This document shows, one piece after another, positions 37,483 through 45,688 of a stretch of DNA of 64,000 bases. The first letter of the stretch is position 1. Each line of letters begins with the position of its first letter. Origin of the DNA: Pseudomonadota bacterium (lineage in GTDB: Bacteria > Pseudomonadota > Gammaproteobacteria > Burkholderiales > Thiobacillaceae); the NCBI GenBank assembly GCA_021811235.1, contig JAJZPG010000005.1:1-64000 (forward strand). The letters run 5' to 3'. The notes beneath the pieces are model-generated. The model was not told the origin of the DNA. It ran no database searches and saw only the letters and a list, made by a program, of their open reading frames with translations. Position numbers and translations under genes: made by a program.

Positions 37483-40164
37483 TCAGAAGCGGAATCCGAG
37501 GCCCAGGCGGACCAGGCTTTCGCTGTTCTCGAAGCTCATGGCATCGGGGTTGGCCCCGCCGTCGTGCCCGGTCACGAAATCGACCGAGTCGTTGTAGCGG
37601 GTGTAGCTGTAGTCCATGCGGACGAAGGCGTTCTGCGAGGCCGGAATCTCGGCGCCGAGGCCGATGCGGGTGCCGTCGAGCGCGTCGCTGCGGTCGATCC
37701 AGTTGGCGGTGCCGGCGCCCTTGTTGTAAAGGGTGTTGAAGCGGGTCCGTACCGCGCCGACCCGGCCATACAGCAGACTGCCGTTGTCGAGTACATAGCC
37801 CACCCGCACGCCGCCGCCGTAGCTGCCGCGTTTTTCCACGGCAAAGTCGCGGCCGCCGCCGCCGCCCGTGTCGCGGTCGTGGTACCAGCCGTAGTTGGAT
37901 GCCTCGGCGTCCAGTTCGAGGCCGACGTAGACCTGCTTGAAGGTATGGCCGTAGCCGGCGAAGAAGCCTCCGGTAAAGCCGGAGTTGGCGAATTCGCCGG
38001 TGAACGCGTAAGGTCCGACGCCCGCGCCGTCGAAATGGGTTCCGCTCAGCTGGGTGCCCAGGGTGCCGTGGCCGAGGCTGGCGCCCGCGTAGAGGCCGCG
38101 CAGTTCGGTGGCGGAACGTGCCGCCACCGCGGGACGCGTGCCGCCGAAGCGCCAGCCGAGGCCGAGGCTGAATACCGCATCGCTGGTGTCGAAGCGTTCG
38201 GTCGTGGTCGCGCCCACGTCGGACTGGTAGGGCACGTCGTAGCCGTCGTAACGCGTGTAGCTGTAGTCGGTGCGCACGAACAGGTTGCGCGAAGCCGGGA
38301 TTTCCAGGCCGAGTCCCACGCGGGTGCCGGTTTCGGTATGGTCGCGGTCGAAGGCGCCCGTGGCGAACTGGTTTTCCGTGTAATAGGTGTGGAAGTCGGT
38401 GCGCACCGCGCCCAGCTTGCCGTAGAGCAGGCCGCCGTCCAGCAGGTAGCCGGCACGCAGGCTCAGGCCGTAGTGGCTGTCCTTTTCCACGAAGGTGGTG
38501 ACCGACTCGGGCTTGTCCTTCTGGTGGTACCAGTTGGCCTTGCTGTCGCCGCCGTCGAGTTCGAGGCCGAGATACCAGTTGGCGATCTCCAGTCCCCAGC
38601 CGGCGAACAGGCCGTAGCTGGCGCCATAGCCGCCCATGTCGGCGGCATCGGAGCCGCCGCCGCCGCGCGGTCCCCAGGTCGCGGTGGTGAGGCCGCCGTG
38701 GCCCAGCTGGGCGCCCGCGTAGAAACCGGAGAACAGGCCTTGCGCTCGCGGCGCTTCGGCGGCGCCCGCCTCGCGCTCGGGGATGATCGAGTAATCGCGG
38801 CTGCGTGCCGGCGTGTAGCCGACGTTGATCAGGAACTGATTGCGGCTGTACTGGGCGTCGCGGTTGTCCGAGTCGCGGTCGACGATGCGCAGGTCGGCGC
38901 CGACGAACACGGTCGGCAGTACGTAGTAGCGCAGCCCGGCGCCGGCATCGATGATGGTGTCGCTGCGGTCGAAGTTCTGGAAGTCGCTGCGGGTATAGGC
39001 GGCGCGGCCGTTGACCGTCAGACGGCTGGACAGGCGGCGCTCCACTTCGAAGCCGTAGGTCGTGTCGAGCGAACTGGAGGCGTAGGTGGTCCCGCTGAAG
39101 ACGGTGGTCTCTTCCAGCGAACGGTCGATGAAGCCGGTCGCGGTCAGCAGCGAAGTGGGTTTCCACACCACCAGTGCGCCGAAATATGGTTTGCTGATGT
39201 CGGAGAAACCGCTGTAGTCGAACGTCTGGTGCAGAACGCCGGCAAAGGCCTCGCCCGCCACCCGCTGGGGCTGCAGGGTGAACTTCACCCCGGCCGCGGC
39301 GCGATAGCCGTCGGAATCGCGGTTGAAGGTCCGGGTGGGGATGAGGTGGTCGTATTCGCGCGTGTCCGTCGCCACCTGCCCGAAGAGTTCATAGCGCGGC
39401 GACAGCACGTAGCCCAGTCGCACGCCCAGCGAGCTGAGGTCGTGGTCGCGATAGTCGTTGTCGACCACGGTGCCGGCACCGGACACGCCGTTCTTGTAGT
39501 CGTACTGGTCCCAGGTGCCGCCGGCGCGCAGACGGAAGGCGCCGGCCGCATGCGCGATGCCCAGATGCGCCTCCTCGTGGTCGTAGCGGCTCGGCTCGGT
39601 CTGTGCCGCCGGATTCAGCGAGCCCGGCGTGGAACGGTCTTCGTGATCGCGGGTGTGGCGGGCGCCGCCGAAGAGGCTGGTACGGGCGCCCAGGTCGTAA
39701 TGGCCGTCGAGGCCCAGCCAGTAGTCGTTGACGTTTTCGGCATCGTTGTTGCGGTAGCGGTCGAAGTCGGCGCCGAGGTCGATATTCAGCGCGTGCCGCT
39801 GCCAGTTGGATTTCAGTTCCAGCGACGGCGACAGGGTAGTGATCACGTCGTCGATGACGTCGGTGCGCTCGGCGTAGATGTTGTCGTCGTAAGTGGCGGC
39901 CAGCGTCACGTCCGGGTACACCAGGAACGAACCCCAGGCGATGCCCGGGAACTCCTTGGGCTGGGGCGGAAACACCGACATCGTCGGACGGGTGGCCAGC
40001 ACCGGGGGAACCGTCGCGGTCGGCGTGCCGATGCCTTGCTGGGTGCTATTGGTATTCTGGTTCTGGACCGGTGGCGGCGCCGGCGGCGCCCCCCACGCGT
40101 TGACCGACGTGACTCCCAATGCGGCGGCCATGCAGGCGGCCAGCGGTTTCAAAACATGATTCAT
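37483..40164 (-). CDS. Outer-membrane protein with three fused beta-barrel modules
   Basis: An 893-aa outer-membrane protein with a signal peptide (about 1-25, AWGA). A proline/asparagine-rich linker precedes three barrel-like modules. Residues about 75-455 resemble a BBP2-type barrel (FLVYPDVTLAATYDDNIYAERTD...). Residues about 475-690 and 705-893 are two related OmpA/Opa-like barrels, each opening with GFYAGAQLGHG or GLYAGASLGHG and closing with VRTDYSYTRYDGYD or VRMDYSYTRYNDSVD. The last residues RLGLGFRF end in Phe, as recognised by the Bam complex. An FNR-type palindrome lies about 120 bases upstream. Function unknown. Confidence 0.8.
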   Translation of the reverse strand: MNHVLKPLAACMAAALGVTSVNAWGAPPAPPPVQNQNTNSTQQGIGTPTATVPPVLATRPTMSVFPPQPKEFPGIAWGSFLVYPDVTLAATYDDNIYAERTDVIDDVITTLSPSLELKSNWQRHALNIDLGADFDRYRNNDAENVNDYWLGLDGHYDLGARTSLFGGARHTRDHEDRSTPGSLNPAAQTEPSRYDHEEAHLGIAHAAGAFRLRAGGTWDQYDYKNGVSGAGTVVDNDYRDHDLSSLGVRLGYVLSPRYELFGQVATDTREYDHLIPTRTFNRDSDGYRAAAGVKFTLQPQRVAGEAFAGVLHQTFDYSGFSDISKPYFGALVVWKPTSLLTATGFIDRSLEETTVFSGTTYASSSLDTTYGFEVERRLSSRLTVNGRAAYTRSDFQNFDRSDTIIDAGAGLRYYVLPTVFVGADLRIVDRDSDNRDAQYSRNQFLINVGYTPARSRDYSIIPEREAGAAEAPRAQGLFSGFYAGAQLGHGGLTTATWGPRGGGGSDAADMGGYGASYGLFAGWGLEIANWYLGLELDGGDSKANWYHQKDKPESVTTFVEKDSHYGLSLRAGYLLDGGLLYGKLGAVRTDFHTYYTENQFATGAFDRDHTETGTRVGLGLEIPASRNLFVRTDYSYTRYDGYDVPYQSDVGATTTERFDTSDAVFSLGLGWRFGGTRPAVAARSATELRGLYAGASLGHGTLGTQLSGTHFDGAGVGPYAFTGEFANSGFTGGFFAGYGHTFKQVYVGLELDAEASNYGWYHDRDTGGGGGRDFAVEKRGSYGGGVRVGYVLDNGSLLYGRVGAVRTRFNTLYNKGAGTANWIDRSDALDGTRIGLGAEIPASQNAFVRMDYSYTRYNDSVDFVTGHDGGANPDAMSFENSESLVRLGLGFRF

Positions 40165-40282
40165 GCGCGCTCCCTGTTGGGCGGGCTGTCCTGCGACAGC
40201 CGCACCCGGTTTTCTTCGAATTCGATTGCTTACAATGCATTCGGGTCGATTCTAGTGGGTTTGCCGATGCGCCCGGCCGCGA

Positions 40283-40296
40283 TTGACAATTGTCAA
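40283..40296. promoter_or_regulatory. FNR/DNR-type palindrome upstream of the outer-membrane gene
   Basis: TTGACAATTGTCAA matches the FNR consensus TTGAT-N4-ATCAA at eight of ten fixed bases and is the core of a perfect 18-bp palindrome (40281-40298). It lies 119 bases upstream of the start at 40164 and just past the stop of an FNR-family gene. Confidence 0.6.
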
Positions 40297-40327
40297 TCGC
40301 CCCCTGTCTCGCCCAAGCAACACTGCA

Positions 40328-41032
40328 TCAGCTGTCGGCCAGGCGGCTCAGCGCGCCCTGATCGCAGCCGATGTAGCTGCCCTTGTCCATGTGCACCAGT
40401 CCACGCCGCTTGAATTCGGCGACGATGCGGCTGGCCGTTTCGGTGGTGATGCCGAGCAGCGCGCCCATGTCCTCGCGGCTGGGAAAGACGAAGTCCGAAT
40501 CGGTGACGGTGCAGCCGAGCAGGATCAGCAGGCGGGCCATGCGCGCCTCGGCGCTGCCGGTGGACAGGGCGGTGATGAAATGGTCGGCCTGGTCGACCGA
40601 GCGCTGCCAGCGCTGCAGCAGCGCCTGATGCACCTGGGGACTGGTCTGGTCGAGACGGATCACCACTTCGCGCGGAATGCGGCAGATGTCGGCATCCTGC
40701 AGCACGATTGCGCTGTGATGGTATCTCTCGCCCACCAGCGCTTCCAGGCCGACCACGTCTCCCGGCCGCAACAGGCGCACGATGCGCTGGCAGCCGTTGG
40801 GCAGGTCGACCTTGAGCTTGATGAGGCCGCTGCGCACGGTGTACACGCTGGGGGCGGGGGCTCCCTGCTCGTACAGAACCGCGCCCGGGGCGGCATGCAG
40901 GTTGTCGATCGGCTGCAGGATGGCGTCCAGTTCGGGCACGGACAGGCCGGCGAACAGGACGAAGTTGCGCACGTCGCAGACGGCGCATTTCGCGCGCCCG
41001 ATCCATTCGGGGTTGGTGCAATTCGGTTTCAT
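40328..41032 (-). CDS. FNR/CRP-family regulator with candidate Fe-S cysteines
   Basis: A 234-aa CRP/FNR regulator. Cysteines C5, C16 and C19 at the N-terminus and C117 (DADICRIP) could hold an oxygen-sensitive [4Fe-4S] cluster; E. coli FNR uses C20, C23, C29 and C122, so the spacing differs. The effector domain contains GAVLYEQGAPAPSVYTVRSGLIKL. The HTH is PSREDMGALLGITTETASRIVAEFKRRGLV; the E-x-x-S-R of the recognition helix is that of FNR and predicts TTGAT-type half-sites. Such a site lies just after the gene, and a weaker one lies upstream. A role in oxygen or nitrogen-oxide control is inferred. Confidence 0.85.
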   Translation of the reverse strand: MKPNCTNPEWIGRAKCAVCDVRNFVLFAGLSVPELDAILQPIDNLHAAPGAVLYEQGAPAPSVYTVRSGLIKLKVDLPNGCQRIVRLLRPGDVVGLEALVGERYHHSAIVLQDADICRIPREVVIRLDQTSPQVHQALLQRWQRSVDQADHFITALSTGSAEARMARLLILLGCTVTDSDFVFPSREDMGALLGITTETASRIVAEFKRRGLVHMDKGSYIGCDQGALSRLADS

Positions 41033-41209
41033 AGGGGGGCGTCCAGGCCCGGCGGGACGCCATCGTGCAATCGACTACCTCGGGCCATCAAATTCCATTC
41101 AGTCTTTTTTAAGAAGTTGGCGCCGCAGGGGGCGCTCCCTACCGTGACCGGCCGTCGGGAGGCCGAGTCAGGGTGGCACGTATATACCACAGCCTCACCA
41201 TAATCGCCC

Positions 41210-41223
41210 TTGCGCAAAATCAA
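41210..41223. promoter_or_regulatory. Second, weaker FNR-type site
   Basis: TTGCGCAAAATCAA matches TTGAT-N4-ATCAA at eight of ten fixed bases. It lies between the FNR-type regulator (start 41032, reverse) and the ArsR-rhodanese gene (start 41319, forward) and could serve either. Confidence 0.4.
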
Positions 41224-41286
41224 TCTTCCCTCCCTCGGATCATCATAGGCATGAACTGCGTGAAGTCTGGTTCGAATGTGTCTTGC

Positions 41287-41312
41287 AACATTCTAACAGT
41301 CGTGAGAATGTT
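41287..41312. promoter_or_regulatory. Inverted repeat before ArsR-rhodanese gene
   Basis: AACATTCT (41287-41294) and AGAATGTT (41305-41312) are perfect inverted copies, ten bases apart. They end 6 bases before the ATG. ATTC/GAAT dyads are used by the sulfide-responsive ArsR proteins BigR and SqrR, so autoregulation is likely. Confidence 0.65.
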
Positions 41313-41318
41313 GTCTTC

Positions 41319-41981
41319 ATGAACAAACGTCAAACCAAGGACCTGCTGTACGAGCAGGTCGCCCGCATCGGCAAGGCCGTCTCCAGCCCCAAGCGCCTGG
41401 AGCTGCTCGAAATCCTGGCGCAGGGCGAGAAAACCGTCGACGTCCTGGCGGCCGAAGCCAGTATCGACATCAAGCTGGCGAGCGCCCACCTCAAGGTGCT
41501 GAAAGAGGCGCGCCTGGTCGAGGCGCGGCGCGACGGCCGCTTCATCGCCTATCGCCTCTCCGGCGAGGACGTCAGCGCGCTGTGGGTCAACCTGCGCACA
41601 GTGGCGGAGGAACATCTGGTCGAGCTCAAGGTGGAAATGGAGCGGATCTTCGCCGCGCCGGAGAAGCTCGACGCCGAAACGCGCCGCTCGCTGCTGGAGA
41701 AGGCGCGGCGCGGCGAGGTGGTGGTGATCGACGTTCGTCCGGCGCAGGAATACGAATCCGGCCACCTGCCGTTCGCGCGTTCGCTCCCCTTGTCCGAACT
41801 CAGGCAGCGGCTCGCCGAACTGCCCGCCGACCGCGACATCGTCGCCTACTGCCGCGGGCCGTTCTGCATGATGTCCGCCGAGGCGGTGGCGCTGCTGCGA
41901 GAGCACGGCTACCGCGCACGCAAGATCGCCGACGGCACGCCGGAATGGCAGGCGGCCGGCTTGCCGCTGGCCGAATCCTGA
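41319..41981 (+). CDS. ArsR-family HTH fused to a rhodanese domain
   Basis: A 220-aa fusion. Residues about 10-90 form an ArsR winged helix (VSSPKRLELLEILAQGEKTVDVLAAEASIDIKLASAHLKVLKEARLV). Residues about 125-220 form a rhodanese domain (VVVIDVRPAQEYESGHLPFARSLPL; active loop AYCRGPFCMMSAEAV). The only cysteines are C178 and C183, both in the rhodanese loop; the HTH part has none of the metal cysteines of ArsR or the sensor pair of BigR. It precedes a persulfide-dioxygenase-like gene and a transporter. A sulfane-sulfur-responsive regulator is the natural reading. ATG 41319 is preferred over the in-frame start at 41283, which would overlap the operator. Confidence 0.9.
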   Translation: MNKRQTKDLLYEQVARIGKAVSSPKRLELLEILAQGEKTVDVLAAEASIDIKLASAHLKVLKEARLVEARRDGRFIAYRLSGEDVSALWVNLRTVAEEHLVELKVEMERIFAAPEKLDAETRRSLLEKARRGEVVVIDVRPAQEYESGHLPFARSLPLSELRQRLAELPADRDIVAYCRGPFCMMSAEAVALLREHGYRARKIADGTPEWQAAGLPLAES

Positions 41982-42017
41982 ATCGCACATCCCTCATACC
42001 AATCCAAGGAGACGCCC

Positions 42018-42749
42018 ATGTTTTTCCGCCAGTTGCCTGCGCGTGAAGCCACCTTGTCTTACCTGTTCGGCTGCGGTTCCTGCAATGTCGCCATCGCCGT
42101 CGATCCGGTGCTGGGCGACGAGCAGTGGTTCATCGACGAGGCCGCGAAACAGAACGTGAAGATCACCCATGTGATCGATACCCACGTGCACGCCGATCAC
42201 TACTCCGGCGGCCGCGCGCTCGCCGAGAAGACGGGCGCGAAATACTGCCTGCACGAAGCCAACACCGGCCGCGTGAACTTCGCCTTCGAGCCGCTGAGGG
42301 ATGGTCAGCGCATCGAAGTCGGCAACGTCTTCGTCGACGTGCTGCACACCCCCGGGCATACCCCCGATTCGATTTGCCTGCTGGTCACCGACAAGCGGCG
42401 TGCCGAAGCGCCGTGGTTCGTCGTCACGGGCGACACCCTGTTCGTCGGCGCCGCGGGCCGGCCGGACCTCGCCGGCAAGGAAGCGGAAATGGCCGCGCAA
42501 CTCTACGACAGCCTTCACGGCAGGCTGCTCAACCTGCCTGCCGAGGTGGAAATCTACGCCGGCCATGTCGCAGGCAGCGTCTGCGGCGCGGGCATTTCCG
42601 GCAAGCCGGTCTCGACCATCGGCTTCGAGAAGCGCTGGAACCCGATGCTGGGGATGGGCAAGGATGCGTTCGTCGCCGCGCTGACTGCGGACATCCCGCC
42701 GCGCCCGGCGGAGATGGATCGCATGGTCGCCTTCAATCTCGGCCGCTGA
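42018..42749 (+). CDS. Metallo-beta-lactamase-fold protein, persulfide-dioxygenase-like
   Basis: A 243-aa MBL-fold enzyme of the ETHE1/glyoxalase-II group. Metal motif THVHADHYSGG (H56, H58, D60, H61), with further ligands in HTPGHTPDSICLLV, FVVTGDTLFVGAAGRPDLAG and IYAGHVAGSVCGAGISGKP. GDTLFVG..GRPDL is characteristic of persulfide dioxygenases, which oxidise glutathione persulfide to sulfite. Placement after the ArsR-rhodanese gene supports this. AAGGAG lies before the ATG. Confidence 0.85.
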   Translation: MFFRQLPAREATLSYLFGCGSCNVAIAVDPVLGDEQWFIDEAAKQNVKITHVIDTHVHADHYSGGRALAEKTGAKYCLHEANTGRVNFAFEPLRDGQRIEVGNVFVDVLHTPGHTPDSICLLVTDKRRAEAPWFVVTGDTLFVGAAGRPDLAGKEAEMAAQLYDSLHGRLLNLPAEVEIYAGHVAGSVCGAGISGKPVSTIGFEKRWNPMLGMGKDAFVAALTADIPPRPAEMDRMVAFNLGR

Positions 42750-42751
42750 AT

Positions 42752-44071
42752 ATGTCGCTGGTTCGGGAAGTGGCCCACAGGGTGGACGAGTACCGCTACG
42801 GCATCCGCCACAACCTCGCGCAGTTCTCGCACCAGCTGGTGCAGGTGTTCTTCGTCGGCCTCGCCATTGGCATGTTCCGCACCGTGGTGCCGGCGCTCGC
42901 CGAATCCGAGTTCGGCGTTGCCAAGGGCTCGTTCATGATGCTGATGGCCTTTGTCACCGCCTTCGGCTTCGTCAAGGGCACGCTCAATTTCGTCGCCGGG
43001 CGGCTGTCCGAGCGCATCGGCCGCAAGAAAGTGCTGTTCATCGGCTGGCTCGCCGCGCTGCCCATTCCGTTCATGATCCTTCACGCGCCTTCGTGGAGCT
43101 GGATCGTCGCAGCAACCGTGCTGCTGGGGGTGAACCAGGGCCTCGCGTGGTCGATGACGCAGACGTCCAAGCTCGACCTCACCACCGCCGAACAGCGCGG
43201 ACTCACCATCGGCCTCAACGAGTTCGCCGGCTACTTCGGCGTCGCGGTGGCGGGCATCGTCACCGGTTACCTCGCCACCGCCTACGGGCCGCGCGAAGGG
43301 CTGCTGATATTTGGCCTGGCAGTGGTGGGACTGGCCGGCCTGCTGACCCTGCTGTGGGTGAAGGACACGCTGCCGTGGGCGCACGCCGAGGGCCGGAAGC
43401 ACGCAGCGGGTTTGATGGCCGGCCCGAAGCCGCGCTACCCCACGAATATTTCCGCCACGCCCACGACGTGGGAAGTGTTCACCCTGATGTCGTGGCGCGA
43501 CGAGCGCATGGCCGCGGTCAGTCAGGCCGGGCTGGTGGAGAAATTCGTCGACGCGCTGGTGTGGGTGTTCTTTCCGGTCTACCTCTACCAGCACGGCCTC
43601 TCGCTCGCTGGCATCGGCTGGGTCGTCGGCGTGTACGGCTTCGTCTGGGGCATGTCGCAGTTCCTGACCGGCCACTGGTCTGACCGTGTCGGACGCAAGA
43701 AGCCGATCGTCGCCGGCATGTGGTTGTGCGGCGCCGGCGTCGCGCTGGTGGTTCTGGGCGAAGGCGAGCTGTGGTGGTCTTTCGCCGCCGCCGTGATGGG
43801 CTTCGGCATGGCGCTGCTGTATCCCACGCTGTCGGCCGCGGTGTCCGACATCGCCCATCCCAACTGGCGCGGATCGGCGATCGGCATCTACCGCTTCTGG
43901 CGCGACCTCGGCTACGGCATCGGCGCGCTGCTGCTGGGCGCGGTGGCGGCGCTGTTCGGCGGCATCGAGGCCGGTTTCTGGTTCACCGCCGCCGCCATGT
44001 TTGTCTCGGGCCTCATCGTGCTGATGGCTTGCGACGAAACCCACCCGAGCCTCAACCCGGCGGCCGAATGA
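42752..44071 (+). CDS. MFS transporter
   Basis: A 439-aa twelve-helix major-facilitator transporter. The motif A loops are FVAGRLSERIGRKKVLF after TM2 and LTGHWSDRVGRKKPIV in the second half. The start is 2 bases after the MBL gene. In this context it may export sulfite, thiosulfate or another sulfur product, but the substrate cannot be read. A large central loop (about 215-260) separates the halves. A broken rhodanese remnant lies downstream. Confidence 0.85.
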   Translation: MSLVREVAHRVDEYRYGIRHNLAQFSHQLVQVFFVGLAIGMFRTVVPALAESEFGVAKGSFMMLMAFVTAFGFVKGTLNFVAGRLSERIGRKKVLFIGWLAALPIPFMILHAPSWSWIVAATVLLGVNQGLAWSMTQTSKLDLTTAEQRGLTIGLNEFAGYFGVAVAGIVTGYLATAYGPREGLLIFGLAVVGLAGLLTLLWVKDTLPWAHAEGRKHAAGLMAGPKPRYPTNISATPTTWEVFTLMSWRDERMAAVSQAGLVEKFVDALVWVFFPVYLYQHGLSLAGIGWVVGVYGFVWGMSQFLTGHWSDRVGRKKPIVAGMWLCGAGVALVVLGEGELWWSFAAAVMGFGMALLYPTLSAAVSDIAHPNWRGSAIGIYRFWRDLGYGIGALLLGAVAALFGGIEAGFWFTAAAMFVSGLIVLMACDETHPSLNPAAE

Positions 44072-44190
44072 TCCTGCCCTTCACGGGCTCGACGTGAACC
44101 ATTCCCCCATGCCAGCCATGCCTGCGTCGGGCTGAGTGCGCCCGCTCGCGCGGAGCCCCCCGCGCAGAGGTCGACGCACTGTCCGGCTAG

Positions 44191-44367
44191 CTGGACTTTG
44201 CCGAATACGGCAGCAGCCTGATCTGGCCGGAGCAGATTCCCGCCGAGGACTGGAAGAAGCTCTTCATCGTCGATGCGCGCGACGCCGTGCAGTATGCGAA
44301 GGAGCACCTCCCCGGCGCGCTCAACATCGACTGGCGGCAGGTGGTGGCGCGCCGCCGTTTGCCATCG
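44191..44367 (+). pseudogene. Rhodanese-domain remnant
   Basis: In one forward frame, just after TAG 44188-44190, the sequence reads LDFAEYGSSLIWPEQIPAED then LFIVDARDAVQYAKEHLPGA and LNIDWRQVVARR: the N-terminal half of a rhodanese (IVDARD, HLPGALNID). No start codon with a ribosome site is present, and the active-site half with its cysteine is missing; the frame runs into unrelated residues after about 44367. The remnant follows the ArsR-rhodanese/MBL/MFS cluster and may once have been its fourth member. The 600 bases between 44072 and 44674 hold no other supported gene. Confidence 0.65.
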
Positions 44368-44674
44368 GCTGGCTCAATCGATCCAGCCTGCTATACAGGA
44401 AGAAGGGCAGACAAGGCGGAAGCGGCGCCTATCGGGGGGCGCGCTGGCATACGCCCGCGAAGTGCTGGCCCTGTTTTCCGGACTGCCTGTGCGTAAGCTG
44501 ACCGTGCGTTCGGCTGTATTCCTGCCCTCCGGGACGCGGTGGGCCATGCGGCTGGAACAGGGCGTGCCCCCTGTTCTGCGCTGGGGCGGGATGCAGTTGC
44601 TGCATGGGGAGAAAGCCTGATCGACCGGGTGCGCAGATACCTGCCCTCCCTAACCAAGAAGGAGCGAAAGAATC

Positions 44675-45556
44675 ATGCGCACATTGTTCCAACCCGCCAT
44701 CTGGGCCTTGGGGCTGGCCTTACTCGCGGCGGGCGTCGACGCTGCCGAACCGACCTACAAGGAAGGCGAGACCATCTTCATCGAGACCGGCGTGGAAGCG
44801 CCGGACCGCAATCCCACCTGGTATGCCTCCATGGTCGCCAAGCCGTATGCGCCGGTATTCGAGATGCTGGCCACGCAAGGCACGCAGGGGCGCTACTACC
44901 CCTATACCTATCCCGTCACGCTGAAAGACCTGGTGCGCTTCCACGGCCACGACTGCGAGGGCACGACGACCGCGGCGAATGCCGCGTGGGTGGCGTTCAA
45001 GATCCTGTTCCCGGACGGCATCATCGACCGCAGCGTGCTGTGGGGCATCAGCGGCGAATCGCCCTGCTGGTCGGATGCCGTGGCCTTCCTCACCGGTGCG
45101 CGGCTGCAATACGGCAACCTCGGCTTCTTCAAGGACAAGCGCTACAGCCATGCCATCGTGCTGTATCGCGAAGACACGAAAGTCGCCGTGCTCGCCACCT
45201 GGAAGGAAGGCATCAACAATATCCCGGGCGAGCCGGTCATGCTGCCCGGCAAGGTCACCTGGCAACCCAGGATCACTATGAAGGACGTGGAGGCGCTCAA
45301 GGCCGTGGTGAAGCAGGCCGGCGGCAAGCCGACGCCTTATCAGGTCGATCTCATGCGCTACCAGCAGTGGGCGCACATCAACGACATCCTCGAGCATCCG
45401 CTCGAGGAGAGCTACCAGGCCAAGGTGATCGAGAACTTCAAGTGGGAAGAGTGGATCGACCCGACCAAGACCATCGCCAAGTCCCACGTCCGCAGCGACA
45501 CGCGCCTGAAGAACTACCCCTATCGGAGCCAGCCGATCGAGGCGCCCAAACGGTAA
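44675..45556 (+). CDS. Exported FmdE-like protein
   Basis: A 293-aa protein with a signal peptide (about 1-23, GVDA|AE). Its core resembles the N-terminal domain of formylmethanofuran dehydrogenase subunit E: VRFHGHDCEGTTTAANAAWVAFKILFPDG, GISGESPCWSDAVAFLTGAR and FKDKRYSHAIVLYREDTKVAVL. The H-x-H-x-C and a later Cys could bind metal. Cytosolic FmdE-like proteins are linked to molybdenum or tungsten enzymes, but an exported version is unusual and its role is unknown. GAAGGAG precedes the ATG. It is followed by a cytochrome and a SoxH-like gene. Confidence 0.75.
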   Translation: MRTLFQPAIWALGLALLAAGVDAAEPTYKEGETIFIETGVEAPDRNPTWYASMVAKPYAPVFEMLATQGTQGRYYPYTYPVTLKDLVRFHGHDCEGTTTAANAAWVAFKILFPDGIIDRSVLWGISGESPCWSDAVAFLTGARLQYGNLGFFKDKRYSHAIVLYREDTKVAVLATWKEGINNIPGEPVMLPGKVTWQPRITMKDVEALKAVVKQAGGKPTPYQVDLMRYQQWAHINDILEHPLEESYQAKVIENFKWEEWIDPTKTIAKSHVRSDTRLKNYPYRSQPIEAPKR

Positions 45557-45688
45557 GCGGCCGGAACCGGGGTGCCGGCCGGAGTGAGGTTGGCGGGGCG
45601 AATGCCGAGGGGGCGCCAATCGCCACCCGGCATGGTATGAAGGCGGCCTGCCCGTGCGACAGGCCTGATCGAATTCACCGGACTCCCC

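Noticed and set aside
37435-40413. A 992-codon forward frame opposite the three-barrel gene
   Set aside because: Val/Ala/Gly-rich shadow without domains. The reverse frame has a signal peptide, barrel repeats and a terminal Phe.
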